Shown in pieces: positions 1-10,706 of a stretch of DNA of 64,000 bases. Below the pieces are notes generated by a model. It worked only from the letters and a program-made list of their open reading frames with translations. It was not told the DNA's origin and made no database searches. The translations under genes were made by a program, and so were the position numbers. Source of the stretch: Gymnopilus junonius (lineage: Eukaryota; Basidiomycota; Agaricomycetes; Agaricales; Galerinaceae); contig JADNYJ010000088.1 of the NCBI GenBank assembly GCA_015501075.1, forward strand, positions 1-64,000, given 5' to 3'. Each line of letters begins with the position of its first letter. Positions within the stretch are counted from its first letter, which is position 1.

Positions 1-785
1 CGCTGGACGCGTCGCGTAACGTGTTACTCCATCACGTGTGCGTTTGCCAGCGTCGAGCGACTGGCGAGCGACGTGCCCAAATGCCAAATGTGGGTCAGGA
101 CAAAGATCTTCAAGTTGACTCCTAACATCTATGACGATCCCGAGTCAGCCAAGGATATACCTTTCAATCAGTTCCATGAACTCAACGTTGACGAAATATT
201 GGGGCTAATTAATTCTTTCAGTTCGTATCTTCTTTCCTTTTCATTCTAATTGGTGGCAGCTTATCCATTCCTTTCATCTTTTGTTGATCAGGAATGTTCA
301 ATGAAATTAACTGTAGGTGATTTCTAATTTTTTGCAGTCCTTGTTCTCTCTGACGATAACGCTTTTCACCATAGGAAACTCACACCTTCCGCCCGTCCTG
401 TTGAATGCTCAAGTAACCCTTATTGTCTCGTCAGCGCTGCTGATTGCCGCTTTATGACCTTCGGGAGCGTGTCTGAGGCAACACACCTCTAGATTAAATG
501 CCGCGAATTCATCGTCGCGCATCTTCTGGATGTTGCGTACAAGGACGAAGCCCACAAGTGCGCTGGTGGTGCACTGGTCATTTTCGGGCTGGCGCCACAA
601 TATTACCACCGCTTCCATTCCCCCGTGGATGGCAATGTTAGAAAAATGTTATATATTGCTGAAGAGTATTATACAGTCAGCGTGAGTTCTTATCTTTCGC
701 ATATGTTTCCTTTTCTAACTCATTTTATGTGCATCAGCCCCACACTATCCGCTCTGCGTTATATGTATACGGAGAGAACGCGTTG
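1..785 (+). pseudogene. Phosphatidylserine decarboxylase fragment, left copy (broken)
   Basis: Conceptual translation follows fungal phosphatidylserine decarboxylase (PSD), which makes phosphatidylethanolamine from phosphatidylserine. Visible blocks are 'KDIPFNQFHELNVDEIL' (about 150-215), then after an intron ending near 339 'KLTPSARPVE', 'LVSAADCRFMTFGSVSEATHL', 'YHRFHSPVDG' with both histidines, and after a second intron 'IRSALYVYGENA'. An in-frame TAG at about 492-494 breaks it; the copy at 45.4-46.4 kb has TGG there. Homology stops abruptly near 785, before the region that would carry the GGST self-cleavage site. The window begins inside the gene. It is nearly identical to the minus-strand copy at 45.4-46.4 kb. 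Family assignment is firm; loss of function is inferred from the stop and truncation. Confidence 0.8.
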
Positions 786-2687
786 CTAGGAGAACCAGCA
801 GCAGCGCGAGTTATTCAAGCAGGGGTCTATTGGCTCGTGGTGACTCTGGTTTCAGCAGCGATGTATTGGGCGAAAGCTTTTTGCTTTGATTGCAGACAGA
901 TTGTTTGTCGGTTGCACTTCAGCTCATTTCGACTCCACTTGGACTTGGGCTCACGCTTCCACTTCCATTCTACTCTCTGTGAAAAATGGCTGGGACTGAG
1001 GACTTATCATGAACTCAGGATCGGTGCCGATGTCGGCATCAGCATAAACACGAGCAATATAATCAGAACCAGCACCAGCACCAGCAGCGATCAGCTCAGT
1101 ACTCACTGCTCACCGCATTTAGCCCCCCCCTCACGGGAAGGCTCAGGCGACTACCATGTACCCGCCCGCCCACACCCTCACCCACACCTGGCAAACCAAA
1201 CACTTCAAGCTTGTCTGGTTTGTCATATGGCTCCTACTCCCCTGCTTTAGTGCTATCGCTACCCTCCACGCCGATGCTCTCGGGACACACTGTGACTCTG
1301 AGAACGACGGGGACCTTCGGCTTCGCTTGCTGCTTGCTTGGATCCTCCCGACCGTTAAAGTATGTTTACATATGGCCCGACGCGGGATGGATCAGGATAC
1401 AGTCGAGACGGAGACGGAGATGGGGGCGGGGGCCGATTCAGAGGCGATGTCGATGAAGATGAAGATGAAGATGGTGAGGGGCAAAGTTGACGATGACGAT
1501 GACGATGAAAGGCAAACTCAGGACCCAAGGGTTTGATAGCGAGAGCTAAAGTGGATAGAGTAGACAAGAAGGGTTATCAAGATGGCCCTAATGAACCCTC
1601 GCTCTTCCTTCTCCTCTTCTGCGTCTGTGTCTATGGTTGCATTTGCGTTTGCTGCGTTTCCTGCAGCTTCACCTTGGTTCACTTCATATCCAGGAAGCAG
1701 GCAGCAGATTTCAGTATGCAGAGGAGAGGACATCGTTATGTTCTTCTGTCCTCAAGCCGTTGGAGACCGGGCGGAGACGCATCCTTCCGAAAGGATTATG
1801 GATAGACTACTGCCGATCGGGAGCGACAAGCAGGCGTCGGAGTGGGAAAAGCTGCATGAATGATCGAGGCGGGGGTGTTCATCCCTGTTCAGCAGCAGAT
1901 GGAAATCCGAATGACCGTCTTCCAAGGACTTGAATTCAGAACCCAGAATGTCAGTAGGCATCAGCCAGGCTAGATGCCGTGAATGACATGGCTCTCAGTG
2001 TCTGCATCGAAGACCGAAGCGTCGTGTTCATCATCGCCACCGCCGTCGTTGGGTATCACACTTCTTCTTTCCTCAAAGCCTCAACTGAATAGAATAGGTG
2101 GGTGATGACGCGTCTTTCTCAGAAGATAGAAAGGTCGAGGGCGTTGGCGAGGATGCCAACCATCCTGTTCATCAGAACATCGACCAACGGCCATTATGAC
2201 CCCTATCCATAGGAAGATTCCTTCTCTTCTTCTTCCTCCTCTATCGAGCCGCCGCCGCCACCACTAGAATAGAACCCGAAGGCCTAGTCAGAATCCGAGT
2301 CACGTGAATAGTAACGGCAACTATAAGAACCTGAACTTGACCCGAACTTGCCTTGTTCCTAAAATGCCATTTCTTATGGTTGATCGCCTATGCTACCCAG
2401 TATTCGTTGCGTCCTAACGACCTTGTTATATGGCACACGTTTTCTTGAAGGCGTACATAAATGTAGAAAATTCTCTCCTTTCGCGTGGCATCTTTGCAGC
2501 CTTCAGAATCCAGGTTGAATATGCCTTCACTCAGTGGGTTACAGCGTTTTATGCATACACATATGGCTGAATTATGGCTTACAGCGGTGGCAAACATCTC
2601 AACCTTTCTGCATTCAATGCGGTTAGGCAGTCAGTAGACTTCTGTCATGCCATCCAACTTTCCTTTACTGAAGTGTGATTTTTTTAG
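786..2687. other. Gene-poor interval
   Basis: No supported gene. Several overlapping open frames (for example at 1156-1536) are low-complexity, with GAT/GAA runs, and show no domain. The end of this interval probably contains an unresolved first exon of the F-box gene that begins at 2688. Confidence 0.5.
1452..1508. repeat. GAT/GAA/GAC trinucleotide microsatellite
   Basis: A run of gatgaa units (1452-1473) and a run of gacgat units (1489-1508) lie close together. They create spurious acidic open frames. Confidence 0.7.
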
Positions 2688-4093
2688 GTTTTAATCTACT
2701 TGGTTCAAAGCAGGCTCCTATCAATCGTCTTCCGAACAACGTCTTGGCGGAAATCTTTCTATACACCATTGTCCCACAAGACTCGCATTCGGTACCCGTT
2801 TTCGACGAGAAGTTCATGTCTAGTACTCCAGTCATCTCAGGGTACAACCAGAACACCCCATTTCCACTCAGTCAGGTCTGTCGGCGTTGGCGAAGCATAA
2901 TACACAACACCAAGGCCATGTGGAAATCCATCGCTATACTCAATCCTAATAAACGGCACGTCAATAGGACCGAGCTCTGGTTGTCATTCGCCCGCAATCA
3001 TGAACTTGACATCATGATTCTTCAATCCGAATCTCCGTCTGAAGAAGAAATCGAAGTCACGTTGGAACTCCTTCATCTCTTTGGAAAACACCTTCAGCAA
3101 TGGGCCACCGTTGAAGTTTTCTTTGAAAGTGAAGCGGCGCGTTTGCTTGCAGCCCAGCTTGTTGAGCTGCGAAGATCACCCCATTCCATTATGCGGAGTG
3201 CCATTATCGAAATTCAGGAACCTATGCAGGCAGATTTGGCTGATAACATGTGGCGGTCGCTCAACCGTATCGACAGTTTGAAGGAACTTGTGTGGGCGAC
3301 TCAACAGGAGGAAATCACCTTCACCCCTGTTCATGTTTTTGGCCCACGCATCGAAATCCTCCACCTTGCGGTTCCTATTCGTATTGACCGTTTTCTTAAC
3401 ACCGTATACGCCTCCCTCAGCCTGTTGGAGCTTCGCATCACCTTGGAAGCAACAGCTACGTTTTCAATCCTTCCCGTGACGTTGCCTCAACTCGAAACTT
3501 TAGAGGTGAAGTCCACCAATGGCCTATCAGCTTTCTTTGACCTCTGCACCTTCCCATCTTTGAAGAGTCTCGAAATCGACAGGATCAACGTTTCAGATTG
3601 CCCCTCAGTACTGTGGATGCTCAGACGTTCGGGCTGTCAACTACAGGTCTTCATAGTTCGGCTTCCTCACCTGCCTGCCCACGACCTGGCGAGCTGGATC
3701 GAACTCGACGTCTTTCAGGCCCTTGAAACTTTTGTCGTCGCCGGAGCTGATGTTACGAACGAAGTTCTCTCTGCTCTGACCTGGCCGCTTTCGATTACTC
3801 AGCCATTCCACAAACCGCCTTCCATGCCCAAACTCCGTCATCTCGGTCTTACCCATTGTGGTCCCACCGTCGACTCTGATGTAATAATCCGCATGCTTGG
3901 TTCACGTTTCTGGCCTATTCTTGAAAGAGGGATCATTGGCCAAATCAAGAAATCGAGGGAGGAGTTGGTAACTGCTGTCCTCACAGTTCACACGAAGACA
4001 ACTGCCATGACGAACTACGAGGAAATGATTAAGAACTGTGCGGAACGGACAAGAGATTGGAGCGATCGGAGCCTTATAATCCGACAAGCATAG
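2688..4093 (+). CDS. F-box domain protein (first exon unresolved)
   Basis: Probable SCF ubiquitin-ligase substrate adaptor: F-box proteins bind Skp1 through the F-box and recruit targets through the rest. The F-box starts at 'INRLPNNVLAEIFLYTIV' and continues to 'PLSQVCRRWRSI'. About 400 residues of irregular leucine-rich sequence follow to the stop at 4091-4093. The reading frame opens upstream only from a GTG inside a likely intron (acceptor 'tttttttag' ending 2687). The coding exon therefore should begin at 2688 in phase 1, with a short first exon upstream. The paralogues at 35.8 kb and 44.3 kb have exactly such a tiny phase-1 first exon; I could not find its equivalent here. The family is clear; the 5' end is not. 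Confidence 0.75.
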
Positions 4094-5330
4094 GATGTTC
4101 CTCGACGGTTTATTTGAATATTCTCAGTAGATAAGATGTCAGTCGAGTTGGTTGCCTTTCTTCACGATTACTGATGCTCCGCCTTTCAGGAATGATACCC
4201 AAATCAACACAGACTCTAAGGACTTTATGATGTACTTGCGTACGAACACAGTGTAACTTTTTAAATTAACATGTAATAGTGTTTATGATCAGGTTCCCAT
4301 CCCGGCTGTGCTTCTTCTGACGTTGAGTAAAGGAACGAAACCTCAAGATGTCTTTCTTGTTCCCTGAGTTTGCATTTTTTAATTTTCGATATTTCTTCCC
4401 TCTGACTCTCACTGACTTCTTCGACAGGGCATTTCCGTGGAATCTTCTATGCCTGAGTCTTCGGCATTTGTGGAATTTCTATGGAGGACAAAGAATTAAT
4501 ACAACAATTTACTCTTCACTCCTTGTTAACCGTCCAACTTCATTTCTTAATGTGCTCACCTCTTATCTCCAGTTTCCAGCAACAGCCACACCTGATTATT
4601 CTAGGAGTCCTATCTCGGCTTTATACTTTTAATAAGTGTGCTTAGGTATTATGAGTCGGTCTGACTCGCGTTGAACTGTAAATAACTAGCGCCTTTAGCT
4701 AGTTCATCAGCCTCAAGTAGCTTTCGTCGCTCCTTTGTTCAGAAATTAAAATAGGATCTGAGTCCGTCGATTGTTGATTGCTAATTGTCGCTACACCCAG
4801 GGCAATTTTCCTGTGATGGAAATGAGACTGTCGGGGCCTTGAGTTCGATGATATTGTCATATTGCTCATCCTCTCACTACTTCCGGTCCACTTGAATTGG
4901 ACTGAATGCTATTTTAATTTCAGAACGTTGACATAGCAAGGCAAGTAACCTAGTAAGTACGATTCTTCCGAGCTCTGACCTCAGTTGGGTCAGTTGGGTG
5001 CGTTTACTTCAGCGTTATAAATCCAGTTTCAGTGAATTTTTAAATGGTCGTTCTTGGCAGAGTATTGGAGTGTCAGCGAGACGGAGGCAATGTGCAGATT
5101 GAACGCAGCGCGCGAAAAAAGTCGTGAAAACACTGCCCTGAGGAACAAACACAACCACACAATATTGTTACATTTTGTGACCTTACGGGTTTCACGGGTA
5201 CGCGCACGCGGAATTTGATTGCATAGATAAGCAGGTGTCTACACATTTTCTTTCCATTGCATCGTTTATTAGCTCTTCATCTATACCCAACATTCGTTTA
5301 AATTTCCTCCGACCTGTCGTTACAAACACT
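4094..5330. other. Intergenic, no gene seen
   Basis: AT-rich spacer with many stops in all frames. A 94-codon open frame at 4348-4632 is Phe/Leu-rich without a domain and is not accepted. The last part serves as promoter and 5' UTR of the secreted-protein gene at 5331. Confidence 0.5.
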
Positions 5331-6333
5331 ATGTTAGGCCCAAAATTTGCTTTGTTCGCGCCTCTTGCCTACCTTGCTACTCGAGTTGTTGCGGATACAA
5401 ACGTTACCGTGGTCGACACAGACCCCGCGATAGTAGTACGTTTCTTACCTATTTTGAACCATGACAACCGACTGACCTTGGTCTGACCTTTCAGTACTCA
5501 GGACAGGGGACCGGTGACGCCTCTATATGCAAAGTCGATGCGAATGGGAATATACAGGCCGGTCAAGCAGGGTGTTACAATTTCCCAACCCAGTGTACCT
5601 CGAGTGTTGCTATGAGCCAAAATTTAGACGGAAAGGCAGGAGCATCGTTCACGTTCCAAGGTGCGTGGTAAACACGCATTTATATTCAAGATAGAGTCTA
5701 ATGGTTACCTTGAAGGTTCTGGTATATATATCAATTCTGGCCTCAACGACATCTCTCCCATTTATACCGTCACGCTTGACGGCCAAGCCACAGATGTTGA
5801 TGGTGTTCGTCCTTCTCTGGGCTTTACTTGTGGAATGCTCTTCGGGAAGAGCGGCCTCGACCCCACTGCTCAACACACCATCTCGCTTACCGTAAAAGGA
5901 CCATCTCCCAATCGTAATATGACGACCGACCCAAATGGCAAGATACTCGTGTTCTCGTTGATCAATTTCATGTGGGCCTTTTTTATTCAATTCTTATTCA
6001 TGGTGAGAGTTGACGCCTTTCATACACAGCCGTACCACTGCGGACCCCGGCTCGAGCAGTTCAAATAGCACCACTGTGACGTCCGGTTCAAACGGTTCAA
6101 ATACTGCCAACACGAGTGCAGGCGCAACCATCCCATCTTCATCCTCAGGCGCAACCAGTGCTGATACTAGTACACTGCCGACCACCTCAACCTCCTCCAA
6201 TTCATCGACAAACACTGCTGCTCTGACAACCAGTTCTGCTACGGATTTCACTACTGCTTCCATCTTACGGTCCGGTGTGCTAGTCCTCGGTGCTTGGGCT
6301 ACCCTTGGGACCATGAGTTGCTACGTCTTCTAA
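5331..6333 (+). CDS. Secreted Ser/Thr-rich protein, probably cell-wall or GPI-anchored
   Basis: Four exons, 5331-5435, 5495-5660, 5716-5971 and 6030-6333, give 276 aa in a consistent frame. The N-terminus 'MLGPKFALFAPLAYLATRVVA' is a signal peptide. A compact extracellular domain follows (residues 25-175), with Cys residues and the motif 'FQGSGIYINSGL' then 'YTVTLDGQATDVDG', resembling the beta-sandwich ectodomains common in agaric surface proteins. Residues about 180-250 are Ser/Thr/Asn-rich, typical of a heavily O-glycosylated stalk. The C-terminus is hydrophobic ('SGVLVLGAWATLGTM') and could be a GPI signal or a short membrane anchor. No catalytic motif is visible; a role at the hyphal surface is inference. 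Confidence 0.75.
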
Positions 6334-7046
6334 TCATGGCATAGATGTTACTGTCTGTTCATCTATTTATTTGTCGTCTTAGTCTCCATTGCGGCTTAGA
6401 TGTATTATCCTACTTGTAATCCGGGCTATGTTACAAATAACGACGCTACCCTTTCAGTGGTGAATTAAATATACTACGCAGCACTGCGACGAGCAACTAT
6501 ATGCTATTTGCTGTGGTATGCACACTCCTAGGATAGTTAGAGAATAGTCCTCTTTAAGGAACATTGGTTGATCTATTTAAAAAGCAAGTGCAGTCATACT
6601 ATAGACTGGCGTTTGTTGAAAGGTCACATTTTTTCCATGCAGAGGAAGCCGACATTCATTCATTCATTTTCCACTTGTCTCCAAAGAGGCGAACTTAGGA
6701 TTTCGACGTTGTCAGTGTTACTGTCAAAAGAATATAATTATAAGCGACTATTGTTGGAAGGGACACTCCTCCCGGATGCTTTGAGAAAGTAATGTTCTTT
6801 AACCTAAGCACGCCTGAGCCTTATACCGGCATTGGAAAGGGTCCAGGTGTTTGAGATAGAGGTCATTTACTCTATGCTTGACAGGCACAAAATAAAACTA
6901 AGTAAAAAGTATGTTGGACGGCATAAGAAAAAATATTTTTATTTCTCTACCTATTCTCCATTTTAGTTAGCTCTCCCGCTTCGAGCACATACCAGGCGCC
7001 TCGAATGCCAGGCATATAATTATGTCATTAGAATTTCGCCCGCGAT
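6334..7046. other. Convergent 3' intergenic region
   Basis: AT-rich spacer between two converging genes. A 74-codon open frame at 6568-6792 has no recognisable features. I see nothing else here. Confidence 0.5.
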
Positions 7047-8261
7047 TCATCTTGTCGTTAGCTTCCCATTTTTTAGTAGGTATCTGACTCTATGAAGATT
7101 GTTCTCCTTCCAACCGATCAGCAGTGGCCATTCTGAAATTGATTCCCGCCAAGCCATAAGAGGAGGCAGACGAACACAGGTGCCTTCAAAATATTTCAAA
7201 AATCGAACCATCTCTGCCTCCCTGTGGGTTGGAACAAGTTTCACGTTCTTAATCGACTGAAGACCTTGAAGGTTGAAAAAGTTGGCCACATCGACAGCTG
7301 ACAGTGTTGTGTCAATTACGGTAAGGTCCTGGAGGGGGCATTTCGATCGCTGTAAAAATTCCTCTAGAAGTCGAAACTCTCGTTGATACAACCTGATTTC
7401 CAGGTGGCGCAACGTTGGGAGAGTAAAACAGGAGAGGAATGGCAAAGGATCAGAGCTCTGATCGAGGGTCAGAGAGGTCAGGTGCATGAGGGAAGTATGA
7501 GGTAGGTTGGACAACATTATGGGGCGTTCCAGAATCTCCAACCCCTGTATGGATATCGACTTGGAAGAGGTGCATTGAGCAACACACTCCAGAATCTCTT
7601 CGGGTGTGAAAGAGGACCTATTATAGACGGTATTGTATTGTCCCCAAGGCAAGCGAGGAAGAGCGTGACCCCAAGCGTTCACCCAATATATTTGGCGCAA
7701 AGTCTTCATATTGCAGAAAGAAGCGGCCAGTTCTTCCGAAATGCATTCCTTTATGTCGCCGCACCCCAGCTCAACTTCAAGAGCCTCCAGCGGGGGAAGG
7801 TGGCAACCGCTTTCTCTCAGTACTGCGAGAAAGTCTATCGCCAGGTCGTTCCCAGCCTCGAGAGAGAGAGAGGTCCATCTATATAAGTGTCGGGAGAAAA
7901 GTAGAAGCATTTGACGGGCATGGTGGGGATTAAATAAAGATTTGGTTTTGTCGTTCCTGGAGGATATTCGGAAACGTAAGGGGACAGAACGTGAACATTG
8001 GAGCCAAAAAGCCACGGCTGAAACAGACGGCTGAAATGCCTTGTATTGTGTTCCATCAAGATAGGCCCATAACGAAGGATGTAAGAGTGCGACGATCCGC
8101 CAATGCTGGCAGACATGGATTAGATTAAATGGAGCCGATTTTTTGTGAAAGAAAACCAGAAGGTGACTGGTATTGAGATTATTGGGTGCAAGACGCTTCT
8201 CGAAAGTCGCAAATGCAAAAATTTCGGACAAGAGCTCCACCGGAAGATCGTTTACATGCAT
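7047..8261 (-). CDS. F-box domain protein (LPVELLSEIF subfamily)
   Basis: Single-exon gene of 404 aa starting at a true ATG (8259-8261). The F-box is at the extreme N-terminus, 'VNDLPVELLSEIFAFATF' with 'FNLIHVCQHWRIVALLHPSLW' (residues 3-66). Leucine-rich, LRR-like sequence follows, for example 'TLPTLRHLEIRLYQ' near residue 290. It is closely related in layout and length to the minus-strand gene at 37227-38444 (405 aa). Expected role: Skp1-binding adaptor of an SCF ubiquitin ligase, substrate unknown. No frame damage is visible. Confidence 0.85.
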   Translation of the reverse strand: MHVNDLPVELLSEIFAFATFEKRLAPNNLNTSHLLVFFHKKSAPFNLIHVCQHWRIVALLHPSLWAYLDGTQYKAFQPSVSAVAFWLQCSRSVPLRFRISSRNDKTKSLFNPHHARQMLLLFSRHLYRWTSLSLEAGNDLAIDFLAVLRESGCHLPPLEALEVELGCGDIKECISEELAASFCNMKTLRQIYWVNAWGHALPRLPWGQYNTVYNRSSFTPEEILECVAQCTSSKSISIQGLEILERPIMLSNLPHTSLMHLTSLTLDQSSDPLPFLSCFTLPTLRHLEIRLYQREFRLLEEFLQRSKCPLQDLTVIDTTLSAVDVANFFNLQGLQSIKNVKLVPTHREAEMVRFLKYFEGTCVRLPPLMAWRESISEWPLLIGWKENNLHRVRYLLKNGKLTTR

Positions 8262-8630
8262 CCTGAATAGTTTTAGATTCTTTCAGTACCGGAATCGAAA
8301 TTAGGGAATAGATACTTGCTGCAGAGGAAAAATTCGACGTCGTGGACCGCCCAGCGTCTCTGTCGGTGGAAAAAGAAAGAATAAGGATTGAGACCTTGCC
8401 GCTGAATTTATTCAGCTCCGCTAATTGTAAGAATTGTCGAAGCCGCAAAGTAAAAACAATTGCCTGACGTTGGCGACATGGCATCGTGGGTTCAAATAAC
8501 AATAAACCTAAGCGTGACTACTTCTATTATTAGCCAGGAGCGTAACCACCAGTCCGTAGAACTCTTATTGTAAGTTGTAAAGTACACTTGACGACGTCCA
8601 TGGTAGGTATTACATACATATGACAATAAG
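8262..8630. other. Spacer between two minus-strand F-box genes
   Basis: Carries the presumed promoter of the 7047-8261 gene and the 3' end region of the 8631-10706 gene. A minus-strand open frame at 8179-8502 overlaps the F-box start and has no features of its own. Confidence 0.45.
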
Positions 8631-10706
8631 CTATTTCGAAAGAGTGAAAGTATATCTGTCAAAGCCATTCTTGGGGTAGTCGTCAGAGAACGACCTAATT
8701 GACCTGTCAGAGCGACTGAGGCAAGACCGCAGCTCTTCTACGTAGAATAAATCCTTTCCTTTGAAAGAAAGATTAATTGTGTCTAGAGCGGGTGCGATTA
8801 AGACATTCCACAAAGAGGTGAGCTTAACAGCGGACGACAAGCTAAACTTCCGAAGGCTTGGACACGTCACACTGTTCTCTGGATTCTCTTCAGGAATGCT
8901 TGGGGTGCAGTCATCCGATTTTAAGGTAAATTTGCCGGTCTCGATAGAACTCCAGCGAGAAATCAGTAACGTTATAAGTTGTGAAACATATATGGGTTCG
9001 TCGATTGTAATGCATGCCGCAGACGCGAGGAGATCTAGCGAGCGAGCCGTGAACGACAAGTACGACGGAATGGTTACTGTGTGGATGCTTGGGCAATATA
9101 ACGGAGACCGTAACAACCATAGCAGAGAGTTGCATTCTTGTGCCTCGCACCCAACAACTAATGTGCCGAGATTGGAGAGATATGAATGGGACTGACCAAG
9201 CCTCGGAATGGAAAAGTCTCCGGAGTGGCCTTGCCATTCAAAGCGCTGAAGCTTATCGCATTTGGTCAGCACCAGACCAACGGGACAGCGCCATTGATAA
9301 CTTTCGTTCTTGAGGGATAAATTAAGCAGACTGGCCCACGGAAGTGAAAGATCTGCCGAAATCTTGAAAGTCTCCAAGTCGTTGCTCAGTAGAGGATGGT
9401 CCTGGAGAGCGTGTAATTCCACATTCACCAAGCGAGGGAATGAGAAGAGTTCAAGCAAGCCCTGAATGTTGATATGAGAATGAATGGATATGGAAATAAG
9501 CTGAGAGAGAACGACCGTCTCTGAATCGCGTGGGATTGAGGGGAGTTTGGGAATAACGTCTTGTAGTTCCGACAGTAGGGGGTAGCCAACCTTGAAGAGT
9601 GAGGTACTTTGGAGCGTATGGCACCCTGCCGACATCACATAGTAGCAATCCGCCAAAGAGAGAGGACAGTCGAGGGAGAGGAAGGTAAGCTGTGACCATG
9701 AGATTTCTTGACGAAGATTAATAGGGGGAAGATGGCTGCAAGACAAATTTTGACGAATCCCAAGATAGCGTGACTTCCAAGAAAATTCAAGTAAATCGAG
9801 TTTGTTGTGAGGCGTTAAGTGAGTTACATCGATCTCAGAGTCAACTGAGATATCCCCTCTGATACATCGGGCAAGCGCGTGCCAGAAGATGAGCAGGTCG
9901 TCCTGGTTGCAGCCTGAGTCTGGAGGAACATGAAAGGCGACCGTTTTGAACAGTGAATGTTGCCTGCTCCACCCGCTGTACCACTCCACCAGGTCAGGCT
10001 TGGCGTGTTCAAAGAAATCGGGGCCGACTATTAGGTGGCTGCGGATTAAGCGTTCCGCAACTGATCGCCAGTGAGGCGACACTTGACGAATATTGAGGAG
10101 AAGGAGATGGGTCGACTTCGTGTATTTGAGCTCGTTCAACATGAGGAGTTCGATTATCTCCGCAAGCACTTCATCAGGGAGGTCGAATATTGAGGGTGGG
10201 CAATATAGACCGAGCATGCAATTATGAAAGAGGGGTTCCATGTTCGCAAAACCCGTACGCGGCCATACATCTCGTTCACCGTCCGACTCGTACATCATGC
10301 TGGGCCCAAAATCGTCCCAAAATGCTCCGGTGGAAAGGTGTAAATCGGGCGTTGGCTCGTGTAGGTCAAGTACAGAACATTCAAGGGGAGGATCCATATA
10401 AGCGTGCTCTATGGCATTCATTCCCTGCAACGCTCCATCCCAATTGTCTCCTTCGTCAAAAAATAATTCCGAGAGCTCAGGGAGAGGGACAGCCTGTTGT
10501 CTCAGTAAAGGGGGACAGACATTCGGTGAAGACTTTGACTTCCGGGGCGTCATTATGCTTGATATTTTAAAGGCGCGGCCAGCGCAACGAATCCGAGACT
10601 TCCATCGTTCTAAACTAGAGAACCTCCTAGTAGCTGTGGTGTTATTAGAATTCGGTGTTTGCCTGTAAAACATTCCGCGTAGTTTTCTTGTAGATTTAGT
10701 TATCAT
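8631..10706 (-). CDS. Long F-box protein with unique N-terminal extension
   Basis: Single open frame of 691 aa from a true ATG (10704-10706). Residues 1-170 are a basic then acidic, low-conservation extension. The F-box follows at about 172-220, 'SIFDLPDEVLAEIIELLML' with 'NIRQVSPHWRSVAERLI'. The remaining 470 residues are leucine-rich with repeated 'LxLxxC/S' patterns typical of agaric F-box proteins. Likely an SCF adaptor; substrate unknown. It is longer than its neighbours because of the N-terminal extension. No intron is needed, although a short one in the extension cannot be excluded. Confidence 0.8.
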   Translation of the reverse strand: MITKSTRKLRGMFYRQTPNSNNTTATRRFSSLERWKSRIRCAGRAFKISSIMTPRKSKSSPNVCPPLLRQQAVPLPELSELFFDEGDNWDGALQGMNAIEHAYMDPPLECSVLDLHEPTPDLHLSTGAFWDDFGPSMMYESDGERDVWPRTGFANMEPLFHNCMLGLYCPPSIFDLPDEVLAEIIELLMLNELKYTKSTHLLLLNIRQVSPHWRSVAERLIRSHLIVGPDFFEHAKPDLVEWYSGWSRQHSLFKTVAFHVPPDSGCNQDDLLIFWHALARCIRGDISVDSEIDVTHLTPHNKLDLLEFSWKSRYLGIRQNLSCSHLPPINLRQEISWSQLTFLSLDCPLSLADCYYVMSAGCHTLQSTSLFKVGYPLLSELQDVIPKLPSIPRDSETVVLSQLISISIHSHINIQGLLELFSFPRLVNVELHALQDHPLLSNDLETFKISADLSLPWASLLNLSLKNESYQWRCPVGLVLTKCDKLQRFEWQGHSGDFSIPRLGQSHSYLSNLGTLVVGCEAQECNSLLWLLRSPLYCPSIHTVTIPSYLSFTARSLDLLASAACITIDEPIYVSQLITLLISRWSSIETGKFTLKSDDCTPSIPEENPENSVTCPSLRKFSLSSAVKLTSLWNVLIAPALDTINLSFKGKDLFYVEELRSCLSRSDRSIRSFSDDYPKNGFDRYTFTLSK

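Noticed and set aside
729..1536. Two overlapping plus-strand open frames of 173 and 126 codons
   Set aside because: They begin inside the broken PSD fragment or a microsatellite, are low-complexity, and show no domain or splice logic.
5994..6314. 106-codon minus-strand frame opposite the Ser/Thr-rich stalk
   Set aside because: Antisense shadow of the Ser/Thr codon bias in the secreted protein.
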